Source of the DNA: Coprinellus micaceus
Taxonomy: Eukaryota; Basidiomycota; Agaricomycetes; Agaricales; Psathyrellaceae
Assembly: GCA_951394405.1 (NCBI GenBank)
Contig: OX596340.1
Location: 1,612,001-1,676,000 of the forward strand
Length of the DNA: 64,000 nt
Direction of reading: 5' to 3'
Positions 43,501 through 57,006 of the stretch are shown here, piece after piece (position 1 is the stretch's first letter; the number at the start of each line of letters is the position of its first letter). The notes beneath the pieces are model-generated. The model was not told the origin of the DNA. It worked only from the letters and a program-made list of their open reading frames with translations, and ran no database searches. The translations under genes were made by a program, and so were the position numbers.

Positions 43501-45785
43501 TAACTAGGTGTACGGTATAGATGTAGTCTTCTAATAGGATACGCACCGTATACCTCGGAAGTGTTCATCTCGTCGTATGTCATCAATGGTGTCATCGGTC
43601 TTATCTAAAGCACAGTAGACGGTCGTGCAATGTAGGAGCTTGTATGAAGAGACCTGCGTGTTGCACCAATCATCATCTCCAACGACACACCACGGATTTT
43701 ATCGGCACATTCTCCGACTCCTCCTTCTCTTCTCCCCCCCCCAGCGCGGTAGTACAAACACCAAGACTGTCTTGGGCGCTTCCCTGACCGCATGACTCAC
43801 GTATCGTTCACATCGCTGCGAACGGCACACCGCGAATAGGAAACCTTCCCTTATTTATCAGAGAATTTGGAAGCCAAGTAGGAGAGCCACAATCCACCTT
43901 CTGCGGGTTCGTGATTTCGGAGGCGAAGCCTTTGCTTACATATTTTTTATTTATGATAGCATTTGCAGAGCCTGTGAAGAAATAACGCGTACAGAATGTT
44001 GGAATCTAAGAGAAGGCCGAGATATGGGTTACACGCACAGGCGGGGTCAATACTGGGATAGAGGGGAGAACGCGGTGCGCGGGACGCGACGCGCTTGATC
44101 GTACCAGTGGGAGATCCCAGTGACTTCCAGTTCCAAGTCGCGTAGTAACCTGTGACAAGGTCAACGCGGGGGGCCTTGTACCGGAATTGTGGAGTATGCA
44201 AAGGCTATATAGGGAGGCACAAGCGATGGTCTACGCAAAGCTGAAAGGATGAGCTCTGTGACCCGTCGAGTGTCGTTGACAGTCCTGACCGATCGTTGCT
44301 TGCTACGCGCAATCGGTCTTTATTCTGGATATGGTAGTTCCAAAGAGGTCGGAAAGCTTAATATACTGCGTGTAAAACGTGAGGTCTACAGAAGCTGCGT
44401 CGCGGGAAGGACTGGGGAGGTTCTCTTTGTATTTCCCTGACGGACCGTCAACGCCAAACAAAGGACCGTCTCGTGGGTGATCAATTCAAATCTCAGACTC
44501 CCTCTTACTCCCCGAGACACGCGGGAAGGTCACCGCCAACTCAACACGACGTTGGAGCCCAATACTCCTATTCCTGCCCTAAACCGGGTATTCCGCGAGC
44601 ACTCCGCGACGGGTCCATCACCCAAAACCGCCAGCCCCTAATTCGTCGATCACCGCGACGCGTCGCCATTAGGGAGCGTGCCACGACCCCAACGACAAAA
44701 GAGGCAACCCATACTCCTCATAACCAGTTAAGGCTCACCTTCCTCTCTGAGCGCCGATCACTCTCAGCACTCTTTAGGACTTCCGGTTAATTATCCACAT
44801 CAGGGGAGCCCCGTTATCGCGCGATGGAATTTGGACGACGATCCCAAGTTCACCACTAGAAGATGATACAATGCGGTCGATGGTGGCTCGAAATCGCATC
44901 GAGAGCAATGCTTCGCCACCTTCTCTGGGTGCGACTCTAGGCGATCTCAGGGAGCCAGAGGTACGAATCCCATGGAGATGAATCCAGAAGCACCCAACTC
45001 ATCGCCGGCCGACTGAACAAACGCGTTCTCCTCCTTCTCTTCTTCTTCTTCATAACCAACTTATAATATCTTCCACGATCGAGCCCATATACCCTTTATT
45101 GCGCCTTCCGCGATCGAGCCTAAGCGCTCAAAGACTCTCCGAGGCCGGCGTCGCGTCGACGGAGAGTTCGGTATCGCGTCGAAAACGCGCATACATGCAT
45201 AACATTTAGTGCAGGCGACTCGGGAGAGGCGTAGGTATTACATACAAATAATCGAGGGAGGGGGATAGGCATTCAATCGAGGGGAAAGTGTACAGGCATG
45301 GAGGGGGGAGCCCAGGACGACATTCGTCCATATCGATGAGAAGAAAGCGACTGGGGGCTGGATACGCAGCTCGCCCAGAAAAAAAGAGGACTATAGTATC
45401 GATCGAGTACAGATACATTCTTGCTCATAGTTAACACTACTACTGTAAAAAGGGGGACGAGAGAGGGCAGGGAGGAAATTTGATTCATACCGTATCAGGG
45501 GTAGAGGATGGAGACAGGGGTGGGGGGGGTGGTAGTAAAATCACAAGCGCAAAGCGGTTCAAGTAATACACGTATTTTGGATCACGAAAAAGGCGCTATA
45601 ATCGAGACGGAGAGAAGCGTAAAGTAGAGAGGAGGGCAAGGCATATGTGCCACTATGAAATAGGTAGCGTGACTGACTAACAGGAGGACGGGGGGTAGCA
45701 TAGTGGTGGAAAACAGAGTGGAGGGCAGAGCGCAAGCAAGGTGAGGGAAGGGGCTATCCAAAACAACGGACGACGACGCGTGTAT
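40594..45785. other. Gene-poor region, 5.2 kb
   Basis: No gene could be supported. Open frames (for example 41290-41721 +, 42408-42878 +, 43152-43436 +) have random-looking composition and no splice-linked partners. About 45200-45780 is the likely 3' untranslated region of the MADS gene. A tatata tract near 44204 is not followed by a gene. Confidence 0.5.
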
Positions 45786-46985
45786 TTACCGTCGACCTCC
45801 ATAATGACCACCCTGCGCAACGGATGGCTGCTGCTGGGGCTGACCCCAGTGATTCGGGTGGGAGGCAGCGGCAGCGGCGAGGTTTCCGAGTTGCTGGCCT
45901 CCTTGTTGAGGCGCACCGCCAGGACCTGGGTAGGAGTAGCCACCAGGAGACATGATCGGGTTGCCATACATATCCGAGCTGGGTTGTTGATGGTGGGTCT
46001 GCTGGGCGGGGTGCTGGGCGTAGGATCCTGACGAGTACGGCTGTGAGTTGGGAACCTGGGAGTGGTGCTGCTGAGGCGACGTTGGCGAGCCGAGGGCGAT
46101 GCCCTGTTGTGTCTGGTGATGCGAGGGGTGCTGCTGGCCATGCTGGCCTGGAGGGATGTTGAGAGGCGGGGGCACAGTCGCGTTGGGCGAGTGAGGAGAG
46201 GTGGGGCCCCGGGTGGCGCTACCTGGAGGGGGACCGGTCGCAGACGAGGCACGGCGGCGACGCTTGTCGCCCGAGTTCGCGCGTCCTCCATGGGTGGCGG
46301 GATCGTCGTCGTGATCGTCGTCCTCATCCTTGGAGGGGTTTCCCGACTGGTTGCCGATGGAAAGACCTCCGGGAAGGTTGTTGGCGGGCGAGGGCATGCT
46401 CATGGCGGAAGCCCGGCCAATAGGAGGACCGACGGGCATACTGGAAGGGAGGGTGCCGTGGGGGGCATTGAGGCAGGCCTGGATGAGATTCTTGCCCTCG
46501 GGCTGGGTGACGAGGGGCTGGAGCTTGGCGGTGGTGAAGGTGTATACGAGACCGGTCTCCGATACGACGAGGAGCAGGACCTGAGTACCGGTGAGGGTGG
46601 AGAGCTCGTATGCCTGGGGCGGTGGTAAGACCTTATGCAGATGTGAATAAAAGAGGAAGATGGATTACCTTTTTCATAATGCCTGGAAATAGACATGTGA
46701 GAAGGGCTTCGAGGGTCGTCCACGACTGTGAGACTCACCAGCTTTCCTTTTGGAGAACGTTATATGACGTCGCGACTTGTCCTGGATAAATTCAATCTTG
46801 ATCTTTCTGCGGCCAGCCTTCTTGTCGGACTTGGGCTTGTCCTCCTCCTCATCGTCCTCGCCGGAGCCGTCGACGGCGTCGTGGTCGTTGATGAAGGCGT
46901 CGTCGCCGACCTGGCCTGGCGGGGGCGGGTGCTCCTGGGGGACGTTGGCGGCGTGGAGGTCGAGGGTCCTCTGCCGCTTGCGCAT
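45786..46985 (-). CDS. SRF-type MADS-box transcription factor (Mcm1-like)
   Basis: Exons: complement of 46739-46985, 46669-46682 and 45786-46613; 362 residues. The MADS domain (about residues 57-113) is GRRKIKIEFIQDKSRRHITF, SKRKAGIMKKAYELSTLTGT and QVLLLVVSETGLVYTFTT, followed by the SAM-type extension (KLQPLVTQPEGKNLIQACL) of Mcm1/SRF proteins. The middle of the DNA-binding helix, AGIMKK, is completed by a 14-base exon. Before it is an acidic N-terminus (GEDDEEEDKPK). The C-terminal 230 residues are Gln/Pro/His/Gly-rich, a typical activation region. In fungi the family binds CC(A/T)6GG boxes and controls mating, cell-cycle and other genes with co-factors. The start at 46985 is the first ATG in frame. 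Confidence 0.95.
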
Positions 46986-49900
46986 CGAGGGCGATGTGGG
47001 GGGCTGTGAGATATGGGTGAGCTCGTTGTACGCGATGGCGAGCAGGGGCGCAAAAAAACACGCACGGGATAGGTGGCCTGGGTGAAGGACGACGTTTTGG
47101 CAGCGTCAAGAGGGGGAGATGCGGAAAGTTTGTGTTGGACGAAAAGAGGACGAGTTACGGAGTCTGACCAAAAAGGAATCGAGAGACGGGCGAAAAGGGA
47201 AGGTTGATCACTCGACTGTTTAAGAGCTCCCCAACCGGCCAAATACAACCATCCCCCAAACAAGCCAGATGCCAAACACAACCACAGTCACAGTCACGCA
47301 ACGTCACCGGCCCTGTCACAGGCACGCACTGCCTTTTGTCTCGGATTCTCTGCCAGATCGTTCTCTGCTGCCTTGTCCCCTGCGCTGGACTGGCTACACA
47401 TAGACGCGCGCCCGTGTGCTCGAAATTTCACAGCGCATCGTTCGAGAGACCCCGCACATCGCAGCCCTCCCCCTGCTCCCGCGTTCCCACGCAGGGCAGC
47501 GTGACCGGATAGGCCTCTCGCGCTGATGAGGCCAGAAAGGGCAGGCGTCGATATAAATCTGGACCTCGTCCCCTTTATTCCCTCCCCCATTTCCCTGCTT
47601 CCTGCACAGATCCCGGGCCACGAGCCATCTTTCCATTCATCTCCTCCGATACCTATCACCCTCCACATCCCCCATCCCACGCTCCCAGTCCCACAAATGC
47701 CCTTTTCCATGGCAATACCCTTGGCTCCAATCAGATCCTTCCAATCACGCCCTTGAATTCCGGGTGTCTTGCCACCCGCCTTTTGTTCCCTCCAGTAGCC
47801 AGTAAACGACACTCACCCACCCGTGCACCGGTCAAATCGTACATGACCCTTTCATATCATCACCTCTCGCAATATGCCAAGCGCCGGCCGGCGTGCGGGT
47901 CAGGAGCCACTGGCTGGGGAGCCTAGTAGCAGACCAGCGCGACTCCGGGTAGCCCTCGTTCCGAGTGTATTATATATGTGGGGTGAGGTGATCCAGCAGG
48001 CCACTGAATCATCGGTCCCGTACCCGAGGTTAATTCCACCCTTGCGTGACTCTGCTGAGATGAGCGCCCAAATCACCAGCCCGGAATCAAATCCCTGGTC
48101 TGCCATCGCGTTTTGCCCATTCCACGCGCAGAACCTTGCTTGCGAAACGCCTTATTTGTGGAAACGCGCACCGCCCTCGTTTATTACAGGCTCGTTAAGG
48201 GCAAAGGGCAACCCAGGGGATCACATACCATCACATACGGTCGCTATCACCCCACCGCCGTGCCACAAAGGCGAAAACGCCTCTAGCTAGTGCACGATTC
48301 CCGTAAGTCCATTGTCTGGACCCCGTCCTTTATATACATAGAACCTGCCCAAGGTTGTGGAGTCGACTCTCATACCCTCTATCAACTCTATACTACTTAC
48401 TCGCTTCAGCCAACCCACCTCGATCCTCCCTCCTTAGCGCCCTCCGGCTCCGTCGCGCGAGCTCGTTCTGGGCTCTAACCCGGATGCTGGACACCAGACA
48501 GGCGGATGGCAGACATAATCATTATACCTGTCTACACACCCCACAGTGCGCCTCCAACCTCCTTCCTTCTCCCTCCTCGTACCTTCCCACTAACTCCCCC
48601 TCCAATTCCGACTCGGACTTGCCCTCCGGTCAGGCCCAACAACACCTCACATCCACATCGTATCTCCGTCTCCTCCGTACATGCAGCGGGATGACGATAC
48701 CCCCACCGTCATCATCATCCGGTGTGCCCATTCAAAATCTCATCACGAATATTCATCATTATCTGCCAGGCGCCCGTCATCATCCTGTCCAGATGAGATG
48801 CCACTGCCAGGGAGCAGTACTTATTCCATCCATCTATCTATCCAAACCGCACCCGAGCACAACGGCGCCAACGCTGTCGGTCCGCAGTCTGAGTGTGCAC
48901 CGTATACGACCGGAGTGAAGAGGACCGACCGACCGCCACATACACGGACGAGACGGAGGCACCGCGGGGTTGGGCCTTTGTGTGCACGAGGCGCCTGGGT
49001 TGTCGCCCTCCGCGTTCCCTATTCCCTACTAGCGAAGAGGGACATGGAACCAGAAGCCTTGGCCTCGTGGTCCCAATCCGTGATCCCCGTCGCCGCGCTT
49101 TTGATAAATTGCCCAGACGCGTCTCGCCTACAAGCTGACGCGTGCACGCGTTCCATGTTTCTTCCTCCTTCCTCTAATTCGTTTCCGGGCCCTCGTTCCC
49201 AAAAACACTTCCCGAAGATCTGTAAGTTTTAGAGAAGTAAATGAGAATGTTGCATTCCTGCTTCAGCCACAAACGTTATCATAAGAACAGAACGAGAGAA
49301 CAGGTGAGCAAGCGGGCTTCGCAGCCAGGCACCCCCGCGCGGGCGTTGAGTGGGCTGACATTGTGGCAACGGAGCTTCCTTTCCTTTTCGTGAGTCTATT
49401 GGCTCGGAATTGCGACGCTAGGACATATGTATATATAACGTCTGCCCGGTCATCCGCGACGATTGCGTCGGACAATGTGCACATCCATGTCACACACATG
49501 TGCAGTAAATGCGAAGACCGTGGCCGACTTTCATTTCACACTGACGTATGGACTGGCCGTCGACAAAAACGTTCGGCAGATAGGCGCCCGCTTCCGAACC
49601 CCAAAACCGAACGTCCCTTTGTAGCGAAACCCTGCAGGCCACGTTTCTAGGTCCTTGATGATCCAGGAATATGGGGGTAGGGTAGGCTATAAACTATGCC
49701 GCCGGCGATGGATCGCGTAGCTCAGCGGCGTGTGTCTGGCGCGTGGCCGTGAGCGACGACGGCCTCGAGCAGGCTGCCTTAAGGCACATCATACTCGAAC
49801 ATACTTCATGCTTGCGGTTACCAGGCTGAGTGTTGGCTTAGCTTGAGTAACGGGGTGCTTTGATACAGGGCATTCATGATTACAGCAAGGGAGCGGATAA

Positions 49901-51448
49901 GGTTTTAGTTTCCATTCATGCGAGAGACAAGAGGGAGGAGACCCTGACGGTAAGGACCGGGATGCGGGGCCGGGGGAGTGCGGTAAACGCAGTCGAGGTG
50001 CGATGGCAATTAATATCCGCCCGAGGAGAGGTGTTCCAAAGATACGCACAAGCAATAAACATAGCTCACCTTTGTAGAGTCCTCGTTACCGAGCGCCTTG
50101 GCCGACATACATACAAAGCAACAGATTAGATGCGGATTTCCAAGGACCGCTCGGACGGTGTATCCATCTATCATTGCAAGAAGCTCTTGTATCTAGTATG
50201 TGATAAATACGTTAACGCGCCCAGGGTACGCCAACCGCTTTAACACCGCATGCGATAATTTAGGCTTCAAGTTCGCGTTGCGTTTGGCTGATAGGACCCC
50301 CCCATGAAGGGATCGAAGAAGACATACCAGGTATACAGGGTGTGAGTGGTGGCGCCAACGGCGACCTCCTCGAAATACGATTGGGCGATCGAAGGAGAGG
50401 AACCTCCGTCTCGATCTTTAACTTATCTTATCTACCCAGCCGGGCAGAACGGGCATCGCGACTCTGGTGGCACGGGGCCAAGGACACTTCGGACAGGAAA
50501 CGGCGAACTCCTCTCCCCCTGTGGTCCCTGTTAAATCGCTACCTACCCGGGAAACTGGTACATACATACAAACAGCTAGCCTCATCATAGAACTGAATTG
50601 AATCGGATTCCCTATTGTTTGTATTGTTCTCTGGAAGGAGCCGTCGAGCCCGAAGTGACGGCAATAGGCGCGCGTGATTAACTGAGGACTGGAAATGAAT
50701 CATTGGAGTGGTGTTTGGATACCCTGCGGCGTTTTCCGGATTCCGTAGTAGTCTATTTTTGCCACAGCGTTATCTGGGTTTGGTCATGGGACCACCTCGT
50801 CTGGGTAACGCGTTGCTTGCTTTGCGTTGGCCAGGCGAGGTGCTTTGTCGCGTAATCTCACAGAATGTCGGAGGCTGTGGACTGTGGGGGACACACGCTA
50901 ATATTCGAGGGAGATCCGCGGTATGCAGGACGGAGTAGACGTCCAGGTATGTACCCCAGTCCTGAGTCACACATAACAACGGAATTCCACCCAAGACGGT
51001 TTATCACGAAGCTTGCGCAGTCTATTCTACCTAGGACACGGGCGCTTAACCTCGGACGAGCATCGCCCACATAGGGGCTAGGAAACCCTGGCGACGAGGG
51101 CGCACTTATCACATTCAAGGTCTGGGCGCCAAAACCCGGCATGCACTCGTGGGCACCCCGCACAACACTGGAACGGGAAGGTAGGTTGCGAGACAACGGT
51201 TCTAGTCTCCTTATGACCAACCAAGCATTTTAGCGCTCGCGATCGAGTCAGTAGGATGCTATACTAAGCCTTATCAGATATTCGATCGACACTACGTTCA
51301 CTTCGATGGGTAACCGCTTCGACGCTTAACGTCCATCCGTCGCCCCTATCTTCGCTGCGCGTATCTACTCGACGTATGTCAGTCAAATTCGCCACGGTGA
51401 ATCAGGTAAAGGGTTTAATCTAAGCGCCCTCCCTTACGTCCTTTCGCG

Positions 51449-52065
51449 ATGGCCACCATCTCGTTCCCTAGGAGCAGTTCCGACTCGGACGACGGACACC
51501 CACAATTGACAGGAGAAGCACCCACTTGGCGCGGATACATACTCCCGAAAAGGAACGCCCACGGCCGAAATAGGCCACCGGCTTCACAAATAAGGAACCT
51601 TCAAAGAGCCTCTGCACTCGCTTCTCATCACCTTCTTTTGGACGATTCCATGATCTCAGTGTGTCGTGCCATAAGCTCCGTAAGTTGCTGACAGGCTTCT
51701 GTGACTGCGTTGGGGAGGCTTCTCGCGTTGCTTGGCGGGCGCTTCTTTCACCATCTTCGATTCCTTTACTGCGCTTGACCGGATCCATAAGCCCGCGAAC
51801 CTTGATATCGCTGAAGATGACATTTCCAGAAGGCACTTCAGGGCCTCATGTCGTGGAGCCTGCAGGTGCAGGCTGCGAGGCAGATATCTATGTTATACTG
51901 ATCGTCAACGCTACGCCGATTGCGCCAGGTACGCTCATATCTGACTGACAATCGTAACGGCAAGGCTGTACCAAGCACGGAATTCCTAAACAGAAGAAAA
52001 GCTTATTCCCAAAACCCCATTGTCTACTTCCCGTCCTGGGTGGACCTCGCGGATTTCATATTCTC
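51449..52065 (+). CDS. Weakly supported hypothetical gene
   Basis: The ATG at 51449 opens MATISFPRSSSDSDDGHPQL and runs to a gtaagt donor near 51680. Further on, an open stretch reads RTLISLKMTFPEGTSGPHVV and CEADIYVILIVNATPIAP, then RRKAYSQNPIVYFPSWVDLA ends at a stop near 52071. The pieces need one long and one very short intron to join, so a decayed gene is as likely. I do not recognise the protein. Confidence 0.3.
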
Positions 52066-52155
52066 GATATGAAAACCCTGACGTATGCGTAGCTCAGCGA
52101 ATGTGCCAAACAGAACGAGGATTCGGCGGACAGTCGACGTTCTCCAAGAGTGTTC

Positions 52156-52527
52156 TTATCGGTTCTGGTGAATGCTGCATGTCTGCTGAGCGGCATGGGC
52201 TGCGGCCCTTGAAGGTGGGGATCGCGGGCCAGCTGGGAGAACGGGTATGAGAAACACATACGGGATCAAAATGTCGATGTCATCGCGGTCAGTACCCACC
52301 CACTTGACCGGCACCAGATCTACGCATGCACAGCCTACATGCCCGTTGCCTAAATCAATCGATATCCGTTTCCGCACTTCAAATCGCCCTATCGTCTCAT
52401 AACTAAGAAATGATTCACCCCAAGCAGTATTTGTGCGCTTAGGTGTCCTGCCTCCAGATCCCTTCACACCACCTGGGAAGGAATAATCTATCCAACTGTC
52501 AGCGAGGAGCAGAGCATATGGAACCAA
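52156..52527 (-). pseudogene. Gene-like fragment
   Basis: The minus-strand frame contains WGESFLSYETIGRFEVRKRI and DLGNGHVGCACVDLVPVKWV, which look like real protein, but neither a start nor flanking exons can be assigned. Possibly a fragment of a degraded gene. Confidence 0.25.
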
Positions 52528-53407
52528 ATGTCACCCGCCAGACCAAAAGAAAAAACGAGGCTTTATCCCATCCCGCGGCCGGCATAGTCGCAGGATCTAT
52601 GAACGTCGAACAGTGGGTATGACGACACTGTGTCCCTTAATTCCAGATGAGAGCCAGGTGTGTGGTCCATGGGACTCGCAGGGAACATCAGAGGGTTTCA
52701 GGGTCGAAGGATCTCCCCCCGTCTTCCAGACGTGCGCACAGTGTACATGAAAGCATGTGCGTGGACGGTAGAGATAGAAAGAGATATGAATAATGGTACG
52801 GAAGTACAACGAGGATAGATCTAAAGCGCAACAAAACACACCACGGAAACGTTCTACGCAGGGTCGAGACTAAGTGAAGGAAGACAGGCACAGACGACCT
52901 CCACGACATTCATCCTCTCTTCCAGGCACCGGAGTCAGAAGGCAATGCCCGCGCATTGCGAAAGCGAGATGCGACGAGAAGCCATAAGCAAATGGCCCGC
53001 CACATCTGGCCCCCAAGCAGCGCCGTGCTGCATGCAACGGGACTCCTCCGGGTCCAAGTTCCTGGAAGAGAGCACGAATGTTGGCGCCGCTCCACCAATG
53101 CGCTCTTCATCGCCAGCTCCCCTACCGCATCTCTCGCCAATACTACGATCTTGACCGTCGATGTGCGGGCCTCTACGTAGCCACGCATCCAAAATGTCAC
53201 CACACCTCGTCTCCCAAAACCAATCGTAGTGTCCTCTATGGATCTTTACTGGGGCCAGTACCCGCCTTGAAGAGACCTCCAATGAGATTCCTCGCCGCTT
53301 GCAGGGCCGGGGCGGGTTGGTACCGCTAAAGCATAAGATTTCACCAGACCTTCATGAATGAACCATGAAGGTGGACCTTCTTCACCCTCGCAGGCACGCC
53401 GAAGAAG

Positions 53408-56400
53408 CTAGGTGGTCGGCCGTCGTTCTGAATGTCTTGAAGCTGCTACTCGGGCGACGCGGTCTTCAAGGCTCGAGGTGGGATTGTTGCCTGTCTCCTC
53501 TTGAAGGGTCTTCAAAACAGTGTTGAAATCTAACCCGCCTATGACCCTGCAAATGTACTCGGCTGTATCGTGATCTGCGGAGAGTTAGAACCCGACATAC
53601 GGAAAGAAATAAAATAGGAACGGGTGAGGTTGAGAAGGAGAAGTGTAGAGATGAGTATTCCCACACAGCAAGGAAATGGATACAACGTACCACTCGGTTC
53701 CACACCCTCTTTCAACTTGCTGGGGTGAACGTCTTGACAGCTTGGGTCACGACAGACACCTGACCCAGGAAACTCGTACCGACAAAGGGAGCTGTTAGGA
53801 TCAACGCTCTTCAATAAGGCACGTTCACGCAAGGGCTGTAAATCTAGAAGCTGTAGAGCCGACACTGAGTGCAAAGTCTCTGACATAAGGGGGTTAGGTG
53901 AAGCCGCCGCAGGAGCGGACAGCACCAATACCCCTGCTAAAGAAGGCTGTAAGCTCAGGCGCAGGGCAGGATATGAAGCGAAAAGAGAATCGTAGGCCGC
54001 GGGATTCTCGTGTCGCGGTGGTTCGATTGGCATATCGTCGTCGCCATGACTTTCCGACCGATATGACTCAGGGGCCTCTTCTGGTACTTGTGGTGCCTAG
54101 CGGAAATGTCAGCAGTGATTCAACGGGCCAGACTCGGAGGGGCCTGGGCGCGGCAACGTCGGAGAAGGAACAGGAAAGAGCGGGAAACGTACCTGTGCCG
54201 ACGAGGACATCTCAACGTCGTCGTCGACTGCTTCAGGGACTAGTTGTTCTTCAACCTGATCGACTTCGATATCGTCCTGTGATGTCGGAGGAGAGGCGAC
54301 ATAAAAACAAAAGACAAGAAAACCTGTGAGCAGAGGGTCAAATAAAGCACCAAAAATATCTTGCCGGTGTCCTTAGTCGAGAGGGTTCTGAGTATGGCGG
54401 TTAGCAGCCAAACATACTGAGCACGTCGAGGACGCACCTCGGAACGGAATCTCAGGCGACTCAGATGGATCTGTTGAGAAACTTGAGACGTTAATGCCGG
54501 ATACGCCTGCGTTCAGGGCTGACCTGGGGTCGTCGTTTCGAGAGGAGTGGTGGCTGGGTCGATATCAGCAACCTGACAGCTTGGTGAAGTAAGGGACTTA
54601 CGGGGCGGGGCAGATGTGGGGGAAGTTGGAGATATCGAAAGGGCATGCACCGTACTTGGGCTAAGACGCGCAACGCCCAAGTTGGCGGAGACAGACTTCA
54701 ACTGCGGTATCAATGGTCAGACGTCTTCAAAAATTGCCAAGTGGCAGCGATCTCACCCCGAGTTTCTTCCTAAGTTTCTGTCTTTCCATCTCTGCGATGC
54801 GCTCCCGCATCTTCATAATCTCGAGCTCCTTCTCCTGTAGCGCTGCAGGCGTGATCGCCCCGCTCGAAGGCCCCGCTCTTGAAGGGGCGTCGGACCTACT
54901 CGGAGGAACGACGCGATTGGACGTCAGTGTCGCAGGGGGAAGCAAACGCTCGTCCTCCTCGTCATCTTCGCCTTCGCTGTCACTGATGTCGATGACCGTT
55001 CGGGGTTGCTTCACATTCACAAAGCTGGTCGCCGGGCGCTTCCTCTGGGCTGGTTGAGTGTTGTCGTAGCTGGTGATCCAATAATCTCCGGAGGGATTGG
55101 CGTCGGCATCCACGAAATCAGAGGCGACTGGACGCTTGAGACTACGGCGGGGTGGGTACTGAGTAACTGGTGTAGCGTTGCCTGAGGGAGTCTCTGACGA
55201 TAGTTGCATGGCGGATTTGAATGTCAATGTCATTGAATCAGTCGACGATGGGTGGCCGTCAGTTGGTGTTTGAATCACGGACTCATAAGAAGGCAACGGT
55301 GGGGTGACCTCTATAGGCATCTCTGACTGCGTAAACTCTGGGACGGTATCCATTGGGGAATGGCTTGGTGGGAGCAAAATGGGACTATCGATAGGTGCAG
55401 GAAGGCGTGAAGGCTGATCGACTTCCATCGGTGTTGGAGGGGGGTGAGCCGTCGTGGGGGAGGGGGTTGATTGAGGGGCGAGGGTCTTCAAGAAGTCGTC
55501 CACGTTGTCGGGTTGCGCTTTGGGGCCGGAAGATCTGACATTTCCTTTCCTCTTGCGCGTAGCCAAAACAGCCTTACGTGCCCGGAGTTCCCGGCGCTTA
55601 CGCTCTTCCACGTCATTGAGGTCTTCCATTTCCGATGCAGTGGTAGCAACAGCAGCTGAAGAGGTAGACAATGCCACGGCCCCTTGGATCCTGTCCCGAA
55701 GACTCGGTAGCGACTCGGGTTCAACAAAGCTGAAGTCCTTGACAGTGCTGGAGTTGTAGGGAAGCAAACCGGTGGCGTCGAAATTGTCAGGCAGGCGAAG
55801 GTTGAGTTCAGTGAAAGCATAGTAAACGAACTCCCGAGATATACCAAGACTAAGCAAGTCTTCAGGAGGAACACCATAGCCAAGGATGTCCAACAAGCGA
55901 TCCTTGGCGGTATCGTAGTCGGTTTGATTCACTGGAGATGGGTAAGACAGCAATGTCGGTTTGGATAATCTTTCAGGACTTACGAGACACATTAGGCCGC
56001 ACTTGAGCCTTGTGAATGGATCTCGATTGATTGAGAATGAAAACGGGCGCGGGAGGAGACGATATGCGTTCGGATAAAGGTATTGAAGGCTTAGAAGGAG
56101 TCGGAAGAACCTGGGGTGCGTCTGTGATTCTCTCTAATAGAGACAGGCCGTCACCACGGGGAGATGCGGCGGGTGACATTGGCAGAGGCTGATTGGACTG
56201 TTGGGGGGTTGACATAGCAGAGTCTGTCGATGTGGGTACTGTCGTTGAGTCCCTTTTGGAGGGGGCGTCCTCGTCACTGCTAATCTCGCCTTCCTCGCGC
56301 ATCAGGACATCGTGCATAATGGGAAATACCGGGTCCCCTCGAGTCAAACTCGGGGTTTGGCCGACAATTATTGCAGAAGGTTCATCCTCGCCATAGTCTA

Positions 56401-56876
56401 GCTGCATGGAGTCGACCGAAGGTACGGGGGGTAGGTGCGGTCTTGTCAGGAGGGAAACTATAGGTTGGGCCGCTGATGCTGGCTTTCGTCTCTTGGACTT
56501 CAAGGTCGATAGCGCAAGAGCTCTGAGGGACGATGCCTCCATCGCAGGCATGGTTTCCGTGGCAGTCATCGTTGTCGTCGTCGTCGTCTTCGAGTGCAAC
56601 GGCGGAGGTGAGTAGCTGTCAACAAAGGGAGCAAAGACAAGGACCAGCCCAACGAGGCCCATCACAGCTCCCAACCTTAACCCAAGTGCCTGACGCACAG
56701 ACCAACTTGCTCAGCCACCTTGTCTCCTGATAACGTCCATGTGGCCATCTGGATTCTGCGCTCAATACTTACTGGGTGTCCAACAGGCTCGAGTCGTCGA
56801 CTACGCTGCGAATATCAGATGTTTGCAGTCGTGGAAGATCTATACGTCCGACCCTTGACTTCACAGATACTTCCAT
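53408..56876 (-). CDS. Red1/ZFC3H1-like putative zinc-finger protein
   Basis: Model: complement of 56773-56876, 55984-56615, 54757-55931, 54524-54701, 54438-54470, 54193-54263, 53691-54096 and 53408-53574; 2766 bases, 921 residues. Introns of 157, 174, 116 and 96 bases are longer than usual; the 174-base one (54264-54437) is uncertain. The frame supports a single product. Most of it is disordered and Ser/Pro/Glu-rich, with a basic helix (VEERKRRELRARKAVLATRK) and a C-proximal coiled coil (LQEKELEIMKMRERIAEMER). The key domain is LCRYEFPGSGVCRDPSCQDVH, the C-x(8)-C-x(4)-C-x(3)-H finger of the zf-C3H1 family in Red1 and ZFC3H1, which direct nuclear RNA to the exosome. DHDTAEYICRVIGGLD follows. 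The role is inferred from that finger. Confidence 0.8.
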
Positions 56877-57006
56877 CTTGATATGGCGCTAGCGCTGGCG
56901 GTACTAGTCTGCAAGAAGCAGATAGCCAGATGGGCTGCGGCACCTTAAAATCAGACTGGGAACAAATAGGGCCCCTTCACAAACATTCTGCCTCGTCCCC
57001 TTCACT

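Larger units (their letters stand above)
46986..53407. other. Gene-poor region, 6.4 kb, upstream of the MADS-box gene
   Basis: No clear gene. The first kilobase (to about 47900) should be the MADS promoter and leader, with long pyrimidine tracts on the plus strand (47560-47720; also 48530-48660). Two weak gene-like stretches occur at 51449-51950 (+) and 52156-52527 (-). A tRNA A-box-like tagctcagcgg near 49720 has no B box or cloverleaf. No array, origin or repeat family was recognised. Confidence 0.5.

Noticed and set aside
46062..46628. 188-residue plus-strand frame over the MADS-box gene
   Set aside because: Antisense to Gln/Pro/Gly-rich coding sequence of the MADS protein; no independent motif.
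49705..49790. Possible tRNA near tagctcagcgg
   Set aside because: The A-box-like string has no matching B box and no cloverleaf can be drawn.
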